Assembly (NCBI GenBank): GCA_046724395.1
Contig: JBKOWM010000047.1
Span: 1-50,964 of the forward strand
Source of the DNA: DATAEU01 sp046724395
Lineage (GTDB): Bacteria > Actinomycetota > UBA4738 > HRBIN12
Reading direction: 5' to 3'
Length of the DNA: 50,964 bases
Below, one piece after another: positions 1 to 8,246 of this stretch (the stretch's first letter is position 1; the number at the start of each line of letters is the position of its first letter). A program made the translations under genes and the position numbers. Below the pieces are notes generated by a model. The model was not told the origin of the DNA. It did no database searches and saw nothing but the letters and a program-made list of their open reading frames with translations.

Positions 1-234
1 GCGGCGACGGCGCGCCGCTCGGTCCCGTCGGGACGGTGTCGCACGTACGACGAGTACGCGATCGGTTGGAATCCGAACCTCGGCATCGGCTCGGCGTGCG
101 GGTCGGCGCAGAAGCCGTCCTCGCCCGAGGAGGTGTTTCACTTCCTTCGCGTGGACGTCACGCCCACGACGGTGACCATCTCGGGCGTGACGGGCGATGG
201 GACGGTCTTCGATACGCAGACCTACAACGACTAA
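1..234 (+). CDS. C-terminal end of a probable metallophosphoesterase (5' truncated)
   Basis: An open frame enters from the left edge in phase 1 and stops at TAA 232-234, leaving 77 codons. The last ~30 residues (FHFLRVDVTPTTVTISGV and the following G-D-G-T-V-F-D) look like the beta-strand tail that closes secreted calcineurin-like or purple-acid-phosphatase-type phosphoesterases. None of the metal-binding motifs is inside the window, so the family call rests on this tail alone and on the presence of another phosphoesterase at 45.5 kb. The start and any signal peptide lie outside the window. Confidence 0.45.
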   Translation, partial: AATARRSVPSGRCRTYDEYAIGWNPNLGIGSACGSAQKPSSPEEVFHFLRVDVTPTTVTISGVTGDGTVFDTQTYND

Positions 235-250
235 GCGGTACGCCGATCGG

Positions 251-321
251 AGCGGGCGAGGGGAATCGAACCCCCGTTTCAAGCTTGGGAAGCTTGCGTT
301 CTGCCATTGAACCACGCCCGC
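251..321 (-). tRNA. tRNA-Gly (anticodon CCC)
   Basis: The minus strand folds as a 71-nt cloverleaf. The acceptor stem GCGGGCG pairs with CGCCCGC, the D arm is GTTCAATGGCAGAAC, the anticodon stem CAAGC/GCTTG encloses the loop TTCCCAA (anticodon CCC), and the T arm is GGGGT-TCGATTC-CCCTC. The 3' CCA is not encoded. The opposite strand reads through as a spurious ORF. Confidence 0.93.
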
Positions 322-523
322 GGGTCGAAAGCGAAAGCTCCTACCCACTCATCAAGAGCCTACCCGATGCCGGTATGCATTCACATCGGACCTCGCGAGG
401 AGGCGGTCGCCATCCTGCACAAGGAGCGGCACTCCGGAAGAACATCTCGTCGGCTGGATCGGTGTTCGGTCGGCCGTCGACGGGTAAGGGAAAGCGGCTA
501 CCAGCCACACACGGAGGCGAGAG

Positions 524-1126
524 ATGGGTATGGTGAGCCGTGCACTCTGGTTCGGCCTTGGCTATGCAGCGGGCATGAAGATCGGTGACCGACCGATTCG
601 CGCGATGCAGACAACGGCAACGGAGGCGCGGGTGCGGGCCGAGGCGATGTCGCAAACCGCACGTCGCGTTCGCACGCAGATCAGTGGCATCGGCCGCCCC
701 ACCTTGGACGTTCGCGAGGTCCGCGAAATGATGACGGCGGCTCCGGAGACGGTGACACCTGAAGCCACGATCCGCGACGCCGCGGCGGTGATGGAGCGCC
801 GCGACATCGGGGACGTGCTCGTCGTCGAGGGGGACGAACTGTCTGGGATCTTGACGGACCGCGACATCGCCGTGCGCGCCGTGGCGCGCGGTCTCGACGC
901 GTCCAGCACGCCTGTGCGGGAGGTTCTCAGCGCGAGCACGGTCGCGATCTCGCCTACATCCAGCGTTCAGGAGGCGATCGAACTCATGCGACGCCACGAC
1001 ATCCGGCGTCTGCCCGTCGTGGAGTCCGGGCGTCCGATCGGCATCCTGTCGCTCGGTGACCTCGCGGTCTCACGCGAACCCGGTTCGCTGCTCGCCGACA
1101 TCAGTGCGGGTCAGCCGAACAACTGA
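524..1126 (+). CDS. CBS-domain-pair protein
   Basis: 200 residues. Two CBS domains form the body, at about residues 67-122 (ending GILTDRDIAVRAVARG) and 131-186 (RRLPVVESGRPIGILSLGDL). Tandem CBS domains form a Bateman module that usually binds adenosyl ligands. The first ~60 residues have a short hydrophobic stretch (residues 7-18) and a basic helical segment, and are not a catalytic domain I recognise. GGAGG at 511-515 lies eight bases before the ATG, which supports the start. It stands alone between tRNA-Gly and trpD. Stand-alone proteins of this kind in actinobacteria are often stress-linked, but no target can be inferred here. Confidence 0.85.
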   Translation: MGMVSRALWFGLGYAAGMKIGDRPIRAMQTTATEARVRAEAMSQTARRVRTQISGIGRPTLDVREVREMMTAAPETVTPEATIRDAAAVMERRDIGDVLVVEGDELSGILTDRDIAVRAVARGLDASSTPVREVLSASTVAISPTSSVQEAIELMRRHDIRRLPVVESGRPIGILSLGDLAVSREPGSLLADISAGQPNN

Positions 1127-1209
1127 GTCGTCGACCGACAAGCGAATCGCCTCGAAGACGCCCGGGACGCTCGGTCGAGCGGCCGAACCACAGCGGCGCG
1201 CAGCTGACC

Positions 1210-1218
1210 TGCTAGCGT
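1210..1218 (+). promoter_or_regulatory. Putative extended -10 element for trpD
   Basis: TGCTAGCGT fits a TGn-TAnnnT extended -10 box. The trpD ATG at 1229 begins 10 nt after it, so a transcript starting about 7 nt downstream would have almost no leader. There is no Shine-Dalgarno sequence before the ATG. I see no clear -35 hexamer. Confidence 0.4.
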
Positions 1219-1228
1219 TCCTCGCCTG

Positions 1229-2266
1229 ATGGCGGACCCGGATCTCTGGCCGTCGCTGCTGTCGCGAATCGCAGCGGGCGGCTCGCTATCGGTGGACGAG
1301 GCTCAGACCGCGGTCCAGTCGATCATGCGGGAGGAGGCCACCCCTTCGCAGGTCGCCGGTTTTCTGATGGCGCTGCGCACGAAGGGCGAGACGGTCGACG
1401 AGCTCGAGGGGTTTGCTCGGGCGATGCTGGCGATGGCGCGGCCGGTCCCGAGCTCCCTGCCGCTGATCGACACGTGCGGGACGGGGGGCGATCGGTCCGG
1501 CACGTTCAACATCTCAACGCTCGCGGCGATCGTGACTGCGGCCTGCGGCGCGCCGGTCGCAAAGCACGGGAATCGCGCTGCATCGTCGCGCTGCGGCTCG
1601 GCCGACCTGCTCGAGGCGCTCGGGGTGCGGATCGACCTCGATCCGGCCGGCGTCACGCGGTGCCTGAACGAAGTCGGCATCGCGTTCATGTTCGCGCCGG
1701 TCTTCCATCCGGCTACCGCGTATGCGGCCGGCATCCGCCGTGAATTGCGTGTGCCGACGCTCTTCAACTTCCTCGGGCCGCTCACGAACCCGGCGCGACC
1801 GAAGGCCCAGGTCGTCGGCGTGTCCGATGCCCGGATGCTTCCGCTTGTCGCCCAGGTGCTGGCCCGCCGCGGAGAACGGGCGATGGTGTTCCGCGGCGAG
1901 GACGGTCTCGACGAGCTGACGACCGTCGCGCTCTCGATGGTGCACGAGGTGAGCGAGGGCGAGGTGCGCGAGCGGCTGCTCGATGCGTCCGAGCTCGGTC
2001 TCGCCAAGGCGACGGACGAGGACCTCCGCGGCGGCGACATCGAGACGAACGTCGCGATCGCGCGTTCGATCCTCCGAGGGGAGCTCGGGCCGCGGCGCGA
2101 CGTGGTCCTGCTGAACGCGGCAGCGGCTCTCGAGGTGGCCGGGACGACCGAGACGCTCGAAGGCGGCATCGCTCGGGCAGGTGCCGCGATCGACGAAGGC
2201 CTTGCCGACGACCTCGTCGAGCGTTGGGTCGCCGTCTCCCAAGCTGCCGCGCCGACCGGCGAGTAG
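1229..2266 (+). CDS. trpD: Anthranilate phosphoribosyltransferase
   Basis: 345 residues, the usual family length. It transfers the phosphoribosyl group of PRPP to anthranilate, the second step of tryptophan synthesis from chorismate. Family signatures are present: DTCGTGGD at residues 81-88 and KHGNR at 112-116 (PRPP and Mg binding), CGSADLLEALG, FMFAPVFHPA, and GPLTNPARP. No other trp gene is in the window, so it is not part of a trp operon here. It ends 12 bases before dcd. Confidence 0.95.
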   Translation: MADPDLWPSLLSRIAAGGSLSVDEAQTAVQSIMREEATPSQVAGFLMALRTKGETVDELEGFARAMLAMARPVPSSLPLIDTCGTGGDRSGTFNISTLAAIVTAACGAPVAKHGNRAASSRCGSADLLEALGVRIDLDPAGVTRCLNEVGIAFMFAPVFHPATAYAAGIRRELRVPTLFNFLGPLTNPARPKAQVVGVSDARMLPLVAQVLARRGERAMVFRGEDGLDELTTVALSMVHEVSEGEVRERLLDASELGLAKATDEDLRGGDIETNVAIARSILRGELGPRRDVVLLNAAAALEVAGTTETLEGGIARAGAAIDEGLADDLVERWVAVSQAAAPTGE

Positions 2267-2269
2267 CAT
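2264..2269 (+). promoter_or_regulatory. Putative -10 element for dcd overlapping the trpD stop
   Basis: TAGCAT begins with the trpD stop codon and lies 9 nt before the dcd ATG at 2279. No ribosome binding site precedes that ATG. This fits a separate leaderless dcd transcript in addition to any read-through from trpD. No -35 hexamer is evident. Confidence 0.35.
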
Positions 2270-2278
2270 CGCCCGGCG

Positions 2279-2845
2279 ATGATCCTGTCTGATCGCACGA
2301 TCCGCGAGGAGCTCGAGGGTGGACGCATTGAGATCGAGCCGTTCGACCCCGCGAGCATCCAGCCGTCCTCGGTCGACCTGCACGTCGACTCGCAGTTCCG
2401 CGTTTTCGCGAACTCACGGTATCCGTACATCGACGTGAAGAGCGCCATGCCCGATCTGACCGACCTCGTCGAGGTCGGTGAGGAGCCGTTCATCCTGCAC
2501 CCGGGCGAGTTCGTGCTCGGCTCCACTCTGGAGCGCGTCCGGCTACCCGACGACATGGTCGCGCGGCTCGAGGGCAAGTCCTCGCTCGGTAGGCTTGGGT
2601 TGCTGATCCACTCGACGGCCGGATACGTGGACCCGGGCTGGGACGGCTATCTGACGCTCGAGCTGTCGAATGTTGCCAACCTCCCGATCACGATCTATCC
2701 GGGGATGAAGATCGGTCAGATCTCGTTCTTCCGACTGAGTACGGCGGCCGACCGACCGTACGGGTCGACGGAGACGCGCAGCAAGTACCAGGGCCAGCGC
2801 GGGCCCACGGCCAGCCGGTTCTTCGAGGAGTTCTCGAAAGGCTAG
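2279..2845 (+). CDS. dcd: dCTP deaminase, probably bifunctional dCTP deaminase/dUTPase
   Basis: 188 residues of the trimeric dUTPase/Dcd fold. It deaminates dCTP towards dUMP for dTTP synthesis. The nucleotide-binding motif GKSSLGRLGL is at residues 99-108 and the predicted catalytic Glu is 128 in LTLELSNVANLP. The C-terminal lid contains KYQGQRGPTASRF, the phosphate-covering motif. The sequence resembles the actinobacterial and archaeal bifunctional enzymes that go from dCTP directly to dUMP; that refinement is inferred from overall similarity. The stop overlaps by 4 nt, tail to tail, with the HEAT-repeat gene on the other strand. Confidence 0.94.
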   Translation: MILSDRTIREELEGGRIEIEPFDPASIQPSSVDLHVDSQFRVFANSRYPYIDVKSAMPDLTDLVEVGEEPFILHPGEFVLGSTLERVRLPDDMVARLEGKSSLGRLGLLIHSTAGYVDPGWDGYLTLELSNVANLPITIYPGMKIGQISFFRLSTAADRPYGSTETRSKYQGQRGPTASRFFEEFSKG

Positions 2846-5800
2846 GAGCGCTCGGTCAACCGTCCATCCGCCGGTGGCGGCGTTCCTCGGCCGGCGACGT
2901 CGGCTTCGAGCGCGTGGCGCGCAGCCGCCGCCACCTCCGGCACCGGATCGTCCACCAGCCGACTCACGGCGTCTGTCGCGATCGGGTCGCCGAGCTCGCC
3001 GAGCAGCTGCGTCGATCGCAGACGGATGCGCTCATCGGGATCGGACAGCGCCCGCGTAAGCGACTCGATTGCCGGCGGACCGGCGATCGCCCCGAGCGCC
3101 TCGATCGCGCGCAGCCTGCGCTCCGGCTCCAACGAGTCCATTCGGCGGAGGAACTCGTCTACGCCGATGATCTGGTCGAGGAGCGGCCCGACCGTGGACC
3201 GCAGCTCGGCACCGCCCTGGAGCAGAACGTCGATGAGGAGTTCGACGGAGGTCGGTCCGATTCGGCGGAGCAGATCGGTCGCGCTGTCGCGCAGCGACGG
3301 AACGGCGAGAACGCCGGCCAAACGCTTCGCGACCGCCGGGGAGCTCCATTCGGTGAGCACGTGACTCGTCGTCTCGCGCACCGCGTGGTCCGGGTCCTTC
3401 AAAGCCGCAACGAGGTAGGCGAGAACGCCCTCGTCGTCGATGACACCCAACGCGCGAACCGCCGCGACGCGAACGCCCGGGTCGGGGTCGCCCAGCCTGT
3501 TGCCAAGCGCTGCCACCGCCGAGCGGTCACGAAGGCGTCCGAGCGCGTCGACGGCTCCCCGGCGGATCTGCGGAAGAGGGTCGGAGAGCGCCCGGATAGC
3601 GGCCTCGACGGCGGCCTGGCTCGCTCCCCAGCCGATCATCTCGACAGCGAGTGCGCGCTCCTCGTGATCGGGCGAGGACAGGTGCTCCAGCGCGATCTCG
3701 AGGACCTGCTCCGGATTCTTGCGCTGTAGAGCGCCGAGTAACTCGTCGCGCTCCTCTACGCGACACCGCTGCAGCGCGAACCACGCGAGGGCCGGGTCTC
3801 CGCGCGAGACGCCGGCGAGCCGGTCGATGGCCGCGAGCCGCACGCGCTGCTCGATGTCCGTCAGGGCCTGCGCCAGCGCCGGCCCGACTTCGGCGGGCGC
3901 CGACGCGGGGATCGACTCGACGGCAGCAGCTCGGACCTGCGGGTCGGGATCGTCGAGTGCGCGGATCACGCTCGCGAGGGCGCCCTCGCTCGTCGCGATC
4001 GTCCGGACGGCCGCCGCGCGCACCTCCGGCGATGTCTCGCGTGCGAGGAGGTCGGCAACCGCGTCGATCGCCGCCGGATCCTCGGCTTCGCGCACGATGT
4101 CGACCAGCGCCACCCGAACCTCCACGGCTGGATCGGCGAGCAGGCCCCGGAGCTCGGGAAGTACCTGTTGGCCGGCCGCCTCCCACAGCAGTCGGACGGC
4201 GTCGGGCCGCGTTTCCGACGGAACGGCGCGCACCAACCGGGCTAGCTCCGACGGATGCGGGAACGCGGCGAGCGCCTCGACGATGGGGCGACGGCGCTCC
4301 GACGGCAGCGCGACGGCCCGCGTCAGCAGCTCGACGCCAACCTCGTGCAGGTCGAGCACCGCTGCTACGGCGGCGGCGGTCGCGACGGACTCGGCATCTG
4401 CATGGGTGAGCCGCTCGCGGCACCACGCAACGACGTCGGGCCGCGGGACGTCCACGAGCGCCGTCCGTGCGGTGTCGACGTCCTCGGGCTCCGAACTGCG
4501 CAGCTCGTCGGCGAGCGCTCCGATGTCGGGCGGGCCCGACCCGGAGGCAGCGTCCGCCTCGATGCGGGCGATCTCGTCGGCGGCCGCCAATCCCGCCTGC
4601 CGAACCTCCTCGAGTGGGTCTCCGGCGCGGTCGGCAAGTGCGCGAAGAAGGGCGTGTGAGCGATCGCCGGCGAGCAGCCGGACGGCTCCAAGGCGACGCA
4701 CGTCGGGGAGCGTGAGCCCCTCGATCAGCAACGTGGTTCCGATCGCGGCGGCGATATCGGAAAAGGCGGCCCGCTCGTCGTCTCCGGGCGGCGGCTGCAT
4801 TTGTGCGACGGCGAGCAGTAGCGGGTCGATGTCCTCGGCCGTCAACGTCGCCTCCCCGAGGATCTTGGGTAGGAGCTCGAGCACCGTGCGATGCGTCTGT
4901 GGCGAGTGGCGAGCGTCGACCAGCGGCGCCAGAGTCGCGAGGTCACGGATCCCGCGGGTGGCGGCCGCGCGCACCGCGGCGGCGCGCACGGGATCGGCGG
5001 GATCCTGAAGCGCCTGACGAACGACGGCGTCGTCGAGGCGTGCCCGGCTACGCGTGAGCGTGACGACGGCCAGGCGGCGGATCTCTGCGTCGGGGTCGAG
5101 GACGAGTGCGGCAACGATCTCCAGCTCGGCGGCCGTCGGCGCGTGCTCCTCGAAAGCGACGAGCGCACTCCGCCGCTCGGAGGCATCCCTGGACGAGAGC
5201 GATGGGCCGACGGGCCGCGGCGGCTCGGGCGGCGGCTGTAGATCGGCCTTTGCGATCGACGATGTCTCCGCGGATTCCGGCACGCTCGCCGCAGCCTTCG
5301 CGATCGAGTCCGGTGGCGTGACGTCGACGGCGGGCTCGGGCGGCATTGCCAGCGGTGCCCGGGGCTCTCGTGTCGGCTCTTCGACGTCGTCGTCTGGCCG
5401 ACGTTCTGCCTCCGGCGGGGTGGGTTCAGCGGCCTGCGCCGACGCCGTGGTCTCGTCTTCGGCGTCGGTCTCCACTGCCCGGCCGGTCGGGTCCGTTGGC
5501 TGTGGAAGCGGTGACGGGTCGAGGCGCCGCAGAGGCCGAAGGATTCGCGCCCACGTCCCGCCCGGCTCGTTCGAACCCTCCGACGGCGCGGTGTCGGGCG
5601 CGGGTGTCTCGCCGGCGAGCTCGGGTCGGGCCGCATCGGGCCGGGCCGCCTCCTCCGCCGGATGAGCTTCCGCTGGGGTCGCCGCAACCGCTTCTGCGGC
5701 GATCGACCGCTTGTCGAAGGCCGGCATCCCCGTCCGACCGCCCGACGGCTCCGCCTCCGGCGCCTCTTCAGCCGGATCGCGGCGCGTCGGCTCCTCGGCC

Positions 5801-6195
5801 GGCTCCGCGACCGTGGCCGTCGGCTCCTCGGCCGGCTGCGCGACCGTGGCCGTCGGCTCCTCGGCCGGCTGCGCGACCGTCGTCGGCTCCTCGGCCGGCG
5901 ACTCGACGGACGGTGGTGCTGACGTCGCCCAGAACCCGGCCGGGTCGTCTGCGAGCGCCGGAATCCCCCGTGCCTGGGTCCCGTTGGGTTCGTTGTGTTC
6001 GAGCGTCAGTTCGGCGGGCGTCGCGGCGGGTCGCCGCTCCTGCTCCTGTTCGGAGACATCGTCCTCGTCCTCGAACCGCTCCAGTTCGGTTCGACGCCGC
6101 TCGGCGAGAGCCCGCAAGCTTCGGTACCAGTCCTCCTCGTAGGCATCGACCGACAATGAGGCCGGCGTCGAGGCATCCGTGCGCGCGTCGTTCAC
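2842..6195 (-). CDS. Large HEAT-repeat protein with acidic repetitive N-terminus
   Basis: 1117 residues, GTG start. Residues 1 to about 330 are low-complexity, rich in Pro, Ala and Glu, and contain a PAEEPTATVAQ repeat. From about residue 335 to the end there are roughly twenty HEAT/PBS-lyase-type helical repeats with the recurring pattern DPDPxVRxAAVxAL. Such solenoids are protein-binding scaffolds and no catalytic domain is visible. There is no signal peptide or obvious membrane segment, so it is probably cytoplasmic. The gene starts 67 nt after the stop of a NarL-type response regulator on the same strand and may be co-transcribed with it. No function can be assigned from sequence. Confidence 0.85.
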   Translation of the reverse strand: MNDARTDASTPASLSVDAYEEDWYRSLRALAERRRTELERFEDEDDVSEQEQERRPAATPAELTLEHNEPNGTQARGIPALADDPAGFWATSAPPSVESPAEEPTTVAQPAEEPTATVAQPAEEPTATVAEPAEEPTRRDPAEEAPEAEPSGGRTGMPAFDKRSIAAEAVAATPAEAHPAEEAARPDAARPELAGETPAPDTAPSEGSNEPGGTWARILRPLRRLDPSPLPQPTDPTGRAVETDAEDETTASAQAAEPTPPEAERRPDDDVEEPTREPRAPLAMPPEPAVDVTPPDSIAKAAASVPESAETSSIAKADLQPPPEPPRPVGPSLSSRDASERRSALVAFEEHAPTAAELEIVAALVLDPDAEIRRLAVVTLTRSRARLDDAVVRQALQDPADPVRAAAVRAAATRGIRDLATLAPLVDARHSPQTHRTVLELLPKILGEATLTAEDIDPLLLAVAQMQPPPGDDERAAFSDIAAAIGTTLLIEGLTLPDVRRLGAVRLLAGDRSHALLRALADRAGDPLEEVRQAGLAAADEIARIEADAASGSGPPDIGALADELRSSEPEDVDTARTALVDVPRPDVVAWCRERLTHADAESVATAAAVAAVLDLHEVGVELLTRAVALPSERRRPIVEALAAFPHPSELARLVRAVPSETRPDAVRLLWEAAGQQVLPELRGLLADPAVEVRVALVDIVREAEDPAAIDAVADLLARETSPEVRAAAVRTIATSEGALASVIRALDDPDPQVRAAAVESIPASAPAEVGPALAQALTDIEQRVRLAAIDRLAGVSRGDPALAWFALQRCRVEERDELLGALQRKNPEQVLEIALEHLSSPDHEERALAVEMIGWGASQAAVEAAIRALSDPLPQIRRGAVDALGRLRDRSAVAALGNRLGDPDPGVRVAAVRALGVIDDEGVLAYLVAALKDPDHAVRETTSHVLTEWSSPAVAKRLAGVLAVPSLRDSATDLLRRIGPTSVELLIDVLLQGGAELRSTVGPLLDQIIGVDEFLRRMDSLEPERRLRAIEALGAIAGPPAIESLTRALSDPDERIRLRSTQLLGELGDPIATDAVSRLVDDPVPEVAAAARHALEADVAGRGTPPPADGRLTERS
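5788..5900 (-). repeat. 33-bp in-frame tandem repeat within the HEAT-protein gene
   Basis: Three to four head-to-tail copies of a 33-bp unit encode PAEEPTATVAQ / PAEEPTATVAE. Copies are nearly identical at the DNA level (5788-5820, 5821-5853, 5854-5883 and a partial copy), so copy number probably varies between strains. Because the unit is a multiple of three the frame is kept. Confidence 0.85.
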
Positions 6196-6262
6196 GAACC
6201 CGTCCTCACCTGCGCAATCTCGTTCACGCCGTCTCGGCGTCCCAGGCGACGGCGGCTCGGCC

Positions 6263-6961
6263 TCATTGCCCGCCCCCCGCGGATCCGCCCATGGTCGCGT
6301 CGGCCGTGAGCGGGCCGTTGCCGATCCCCATCGCGACGGCCGCCATCGCCGCCTGTGTCCGGTTGCTCACCCCGAGCTTCCGGAAGATGGCTGCGAGATG
6401 CGCTTTGACGGTCTTTTCGGAGAGGAAGAGCGCGCGGGAGATGTCCCGGTTGCTGCGTCCCTCGGAAAGCAGGGCGAGGATGTCCGTTTCCCGCTGCGTC
6501 AGCGCCGAGGCCGGCCGTCGATGCGTGTCGCGATCGTCCGTGGACTCGTCCATCGATTCGAACAGGTTTTGGATGACCCGCGGCGACAGAACATTGCCGC
6601 CGCCCGACACGGCGACCTTGATCGCCTGCTCGAGGTCGTCAGGTGTTGCGTCCTTCAGGAGGTATCCGGCGGCGCCCTCGGCCAGCGCTCGTCGGACGTA
6701 GTTCGCGTGATCGAACGTCGTCAGCATGATCACGGGCATCCCCGGCCATCTGGTTCGCAGCGTGTGCAGCAGGTCGAGTCCGTCTGTCTCCGGCATCCGG
6801 ACGTCGACGAGCGCCAGGTCGAGCGGGCTCGCCTCCATCGCGGAGACGGCCTCCTCCGCGCTGCTGGCCTCGACGACCTGCGCCTCCTCGAAGCACTCGC
6901 GGACGACGTGCGCCATGCCGCGTCGAACGAGTGCATGGTCGTCGACGATCATGATCCTCAC
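6263..6961 (-). CDS. NarL/FixJ-type two-component response regulator
   Basis: 232 residues, GTG start. The receiver domain covers residues 1-118 with acidic pocket D7/D8, phospho-acceptor D53 (LALVDVRMPETDG) and the conserved Lys in GYLLKDAT. A LuxR-type helix-turn-helix spans about 152-200 (LTQRETDILALLSEGRSNRD, then a TVKAHL recognition helix). A Gly-rich tail follows. It binds DNA when phosphorylated, and the partner kinase is encoded immediately upstream with a 4-nt GTGA overlap, so the two are translationally coupled. Its targets are unknown; the HEAT-repeat gene directly downstream is one candidate. Confidence 0.93.
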   Translation of the reverse strand: MRIMIVDDHALVRRGMAHVVRECFEEAQVVEASSAEEAVSAMEASPLDLALVDVRMPETDGLDLLHTLRTRWPGMPVIMLTTFDHANYVRRALAEGAAGYLLKDATPDDLEQAIKVAVSGGGNVLSPRVIQNLFESMDESTDDRDTHRRPASALTQRETDILALLSEGRSNRDISRALFLSEKTVKAHLAAIFRKLGVSNRTQAAMAAVAMGIGNGPLTADATMGGSAGGGQ

Positions 6962-7914
6962 GGCGTCTCTCCTTCTTCGACCGGAAGTCGGGCGACGACG
7001 CGCGTTCCCCGTCCGGGTTCGGATTCGATGTCGAGCGTTCCGTGGAGCTCTTCGACGCGTCGGCGCATCATCATGAGTCCGAGATGCCCGCTACCCGTCG
7101 CTTCCTGGGGGCGAAAGCCACGTCCGTTGTCCTCGACGCTCACCGTCATCTCCGTTGGCCGCGCCGCCACGTAAACCGCGATCCGCCGGGTAGACGAGTG
7201 CTTGGCCGCATTAGCGACGCTTTCGCGGATGACCGACGATGCCGCGTCCATCACGGCTGCGGGAACTCGACCGAGGTCGCCGTCGAGGGAGCAAGAGGCC
7301 GGTACGTGCCACCGTTCGGCGGCCTTGCGAACGATCAGGTCGAGTGACGTCTGTTGGCCCGCGTCGGTCCCGTCGGGTGTGACGATCGCGAGGATCGACC
7401 GAATCTCCTCTAGCGCCGCCCGGAGGTCGACCGCTGCCTCCGAAAGCACCTTCGAGGCGTCGTCCGGGTTCTGGTCGACCTGACGCGCGCGCCATTCGAG
7501 ATCCAGGACGGCCGCGGTGACCACCTGTGTGAGACCGTCGTGGATCGCGTACGCCCACCGTCCGCGCTCCTCGTCGAGGTCCTCTTCGGCCTCACCGCGC
7601 GACTCGTGGCGCGGCGGTGCAATTGCCAGGAGGGAGCGCAACGCCGCCGGCGCGTGGCCGGCCGATCCTTCGCTCAGCCTGCCTACGACGACGTCGTGCT
7701 CACCGACGGGAGCGACGATCCACCCGTCCGCCTCACCGTCGATGATCGTGTCGACGTCGGGAGGAAGCACGGGCGCTCCAGGTGCCGTCCACCACGTCAA
7801 CGTCCGGCCGGCGTCGTCGCGATGCAGGACGCCGACGGCGTCGAGCTGCAGCGACTTCGCCAGCCGCCGACACCTCGCGGCGTCGACCGTTCGATGATCG
7901 AGCGTCGCCTCCAC
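6958..7914 (-). CDS. Sensor histidine kinase of the NarX/DesK (HisKA_3) class
   Basis: 318 residues. The dimerisation domain has the phospho-acceptor His125 in WAYAIHDGLTQVVTAAVLDL. The HATPase domain shows an N-box (ESVANAAKHS, residues 231-240), G1 box EDNGRGF (261-267) and GHLGLMMMRRRVEELHG. The first ~105 residues have no membrane segments, so this is probably a soluble sensor of a cytoplasmic signal. The input domain is not one I recognise. The GTG at 7914 is the annotated start; there is no strong ribosome binding site, so the true start could differ slightly. It partners the regulator at 6263-6961. Confidence 0.9.
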   Translation of the reverse strand: MEATLDHRTVDAARCRRLAKSLQLDAVGVLHRDDAGRTLTWWTAPGAPVLPPDVDTIIDGEADGWIVAPVGEHDVVVGRLSEGSAGHAPAALRSLLAIAPPRHESRGEAEEDLDEERGRWAYAIHDGLTQVVTAAVLDLEWRARQVDQNPDDASKVLSEAAVDLRAALEEIRSILAIVTPDGTDAGQQTSLDLIVRKAAERWHVPASCSLDGDLGRVPAAVMDAASSVIRESVANAAKHSSTRRIAVYVAARPTEMTVSVEDNGRGFRPQEATGSGHLGLMMMRRRVEELHGTLDIESEPGRGTRVVARLPVEEGETP

Positions 7915-8206
7915 CGCTCACCACTCCTCGCCGGCGCGGGACGCGCGCCGCCTGCCTCTTCGCGCGACCGCAAGGGGACACAGCCCGGCGCCCACGGTCC
8001 TTCGGTCTAGTGCTTCTTTCGGACGGTTCGGACGAAGCCTTGAACCGGGCAGCGTCCGCGAGGCGTCGGGGGAAGCAACATGGGTGTTCCTTGCCCCATC
8101 CCTCGCCAGGCGTCCGCGACCGAACGTCGGACGGGCGAGGACGAACGGCCTAGTGGTCCTAACTCGATGAGTTCTCCAGCCTCGAGGACAGGCGAGTCGC
8201 TGGGCG
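7915..8206. other. Intergenic region between divergent histidine kinase and MerR-fusion genes
   Basis: About 290 bases separate two divergent genes. Reading frames on both strands here are shadows without recognisable domains. I see no tRNA, terminator hairpin with a T-run, or riboswitch consensus. The only clear signal is the operator just to the right (8207-8238). Confidence 0.5.
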
Positions 8207-8238
8207 TTGCTTTCCGTACCCAGGTACGGGTCTATCGT
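8207..8238 (+). promoter_or_regulatory. MerR-type promoter/operator
   Basis: A perfect 7-2-7 inverted repeat, CCGTACC-CA-GGTACGG (8214-8229), sits between a -35-like TTGCTT (8207-8212) and a -10-like TATCGT (8233-8238). The 20-bp spacer is overlong, as in MerR-family promoters that need the regulator to twist the DNA. The half-sites CCGTAC-N4-GTACGG match the classical mercury-resistance MerR operator as I recall it. The GTG start of the downstream gene is 8 nt after the -10 box, which points to autoregulation and a leaderless mRNA. Confidence 0.75.
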
Positions 8239-8246
8239 TTGCGGGC

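Noticed and set aside
36..536. 166-codon plus-strand frame across the tRNA-Gly
   Set aside because: It reads the antisense of tRNA-Gly (the GNRTPVSSLGS-type artefact) and overlaps the phosphoesterase tail and the CBS gene start in other frames.
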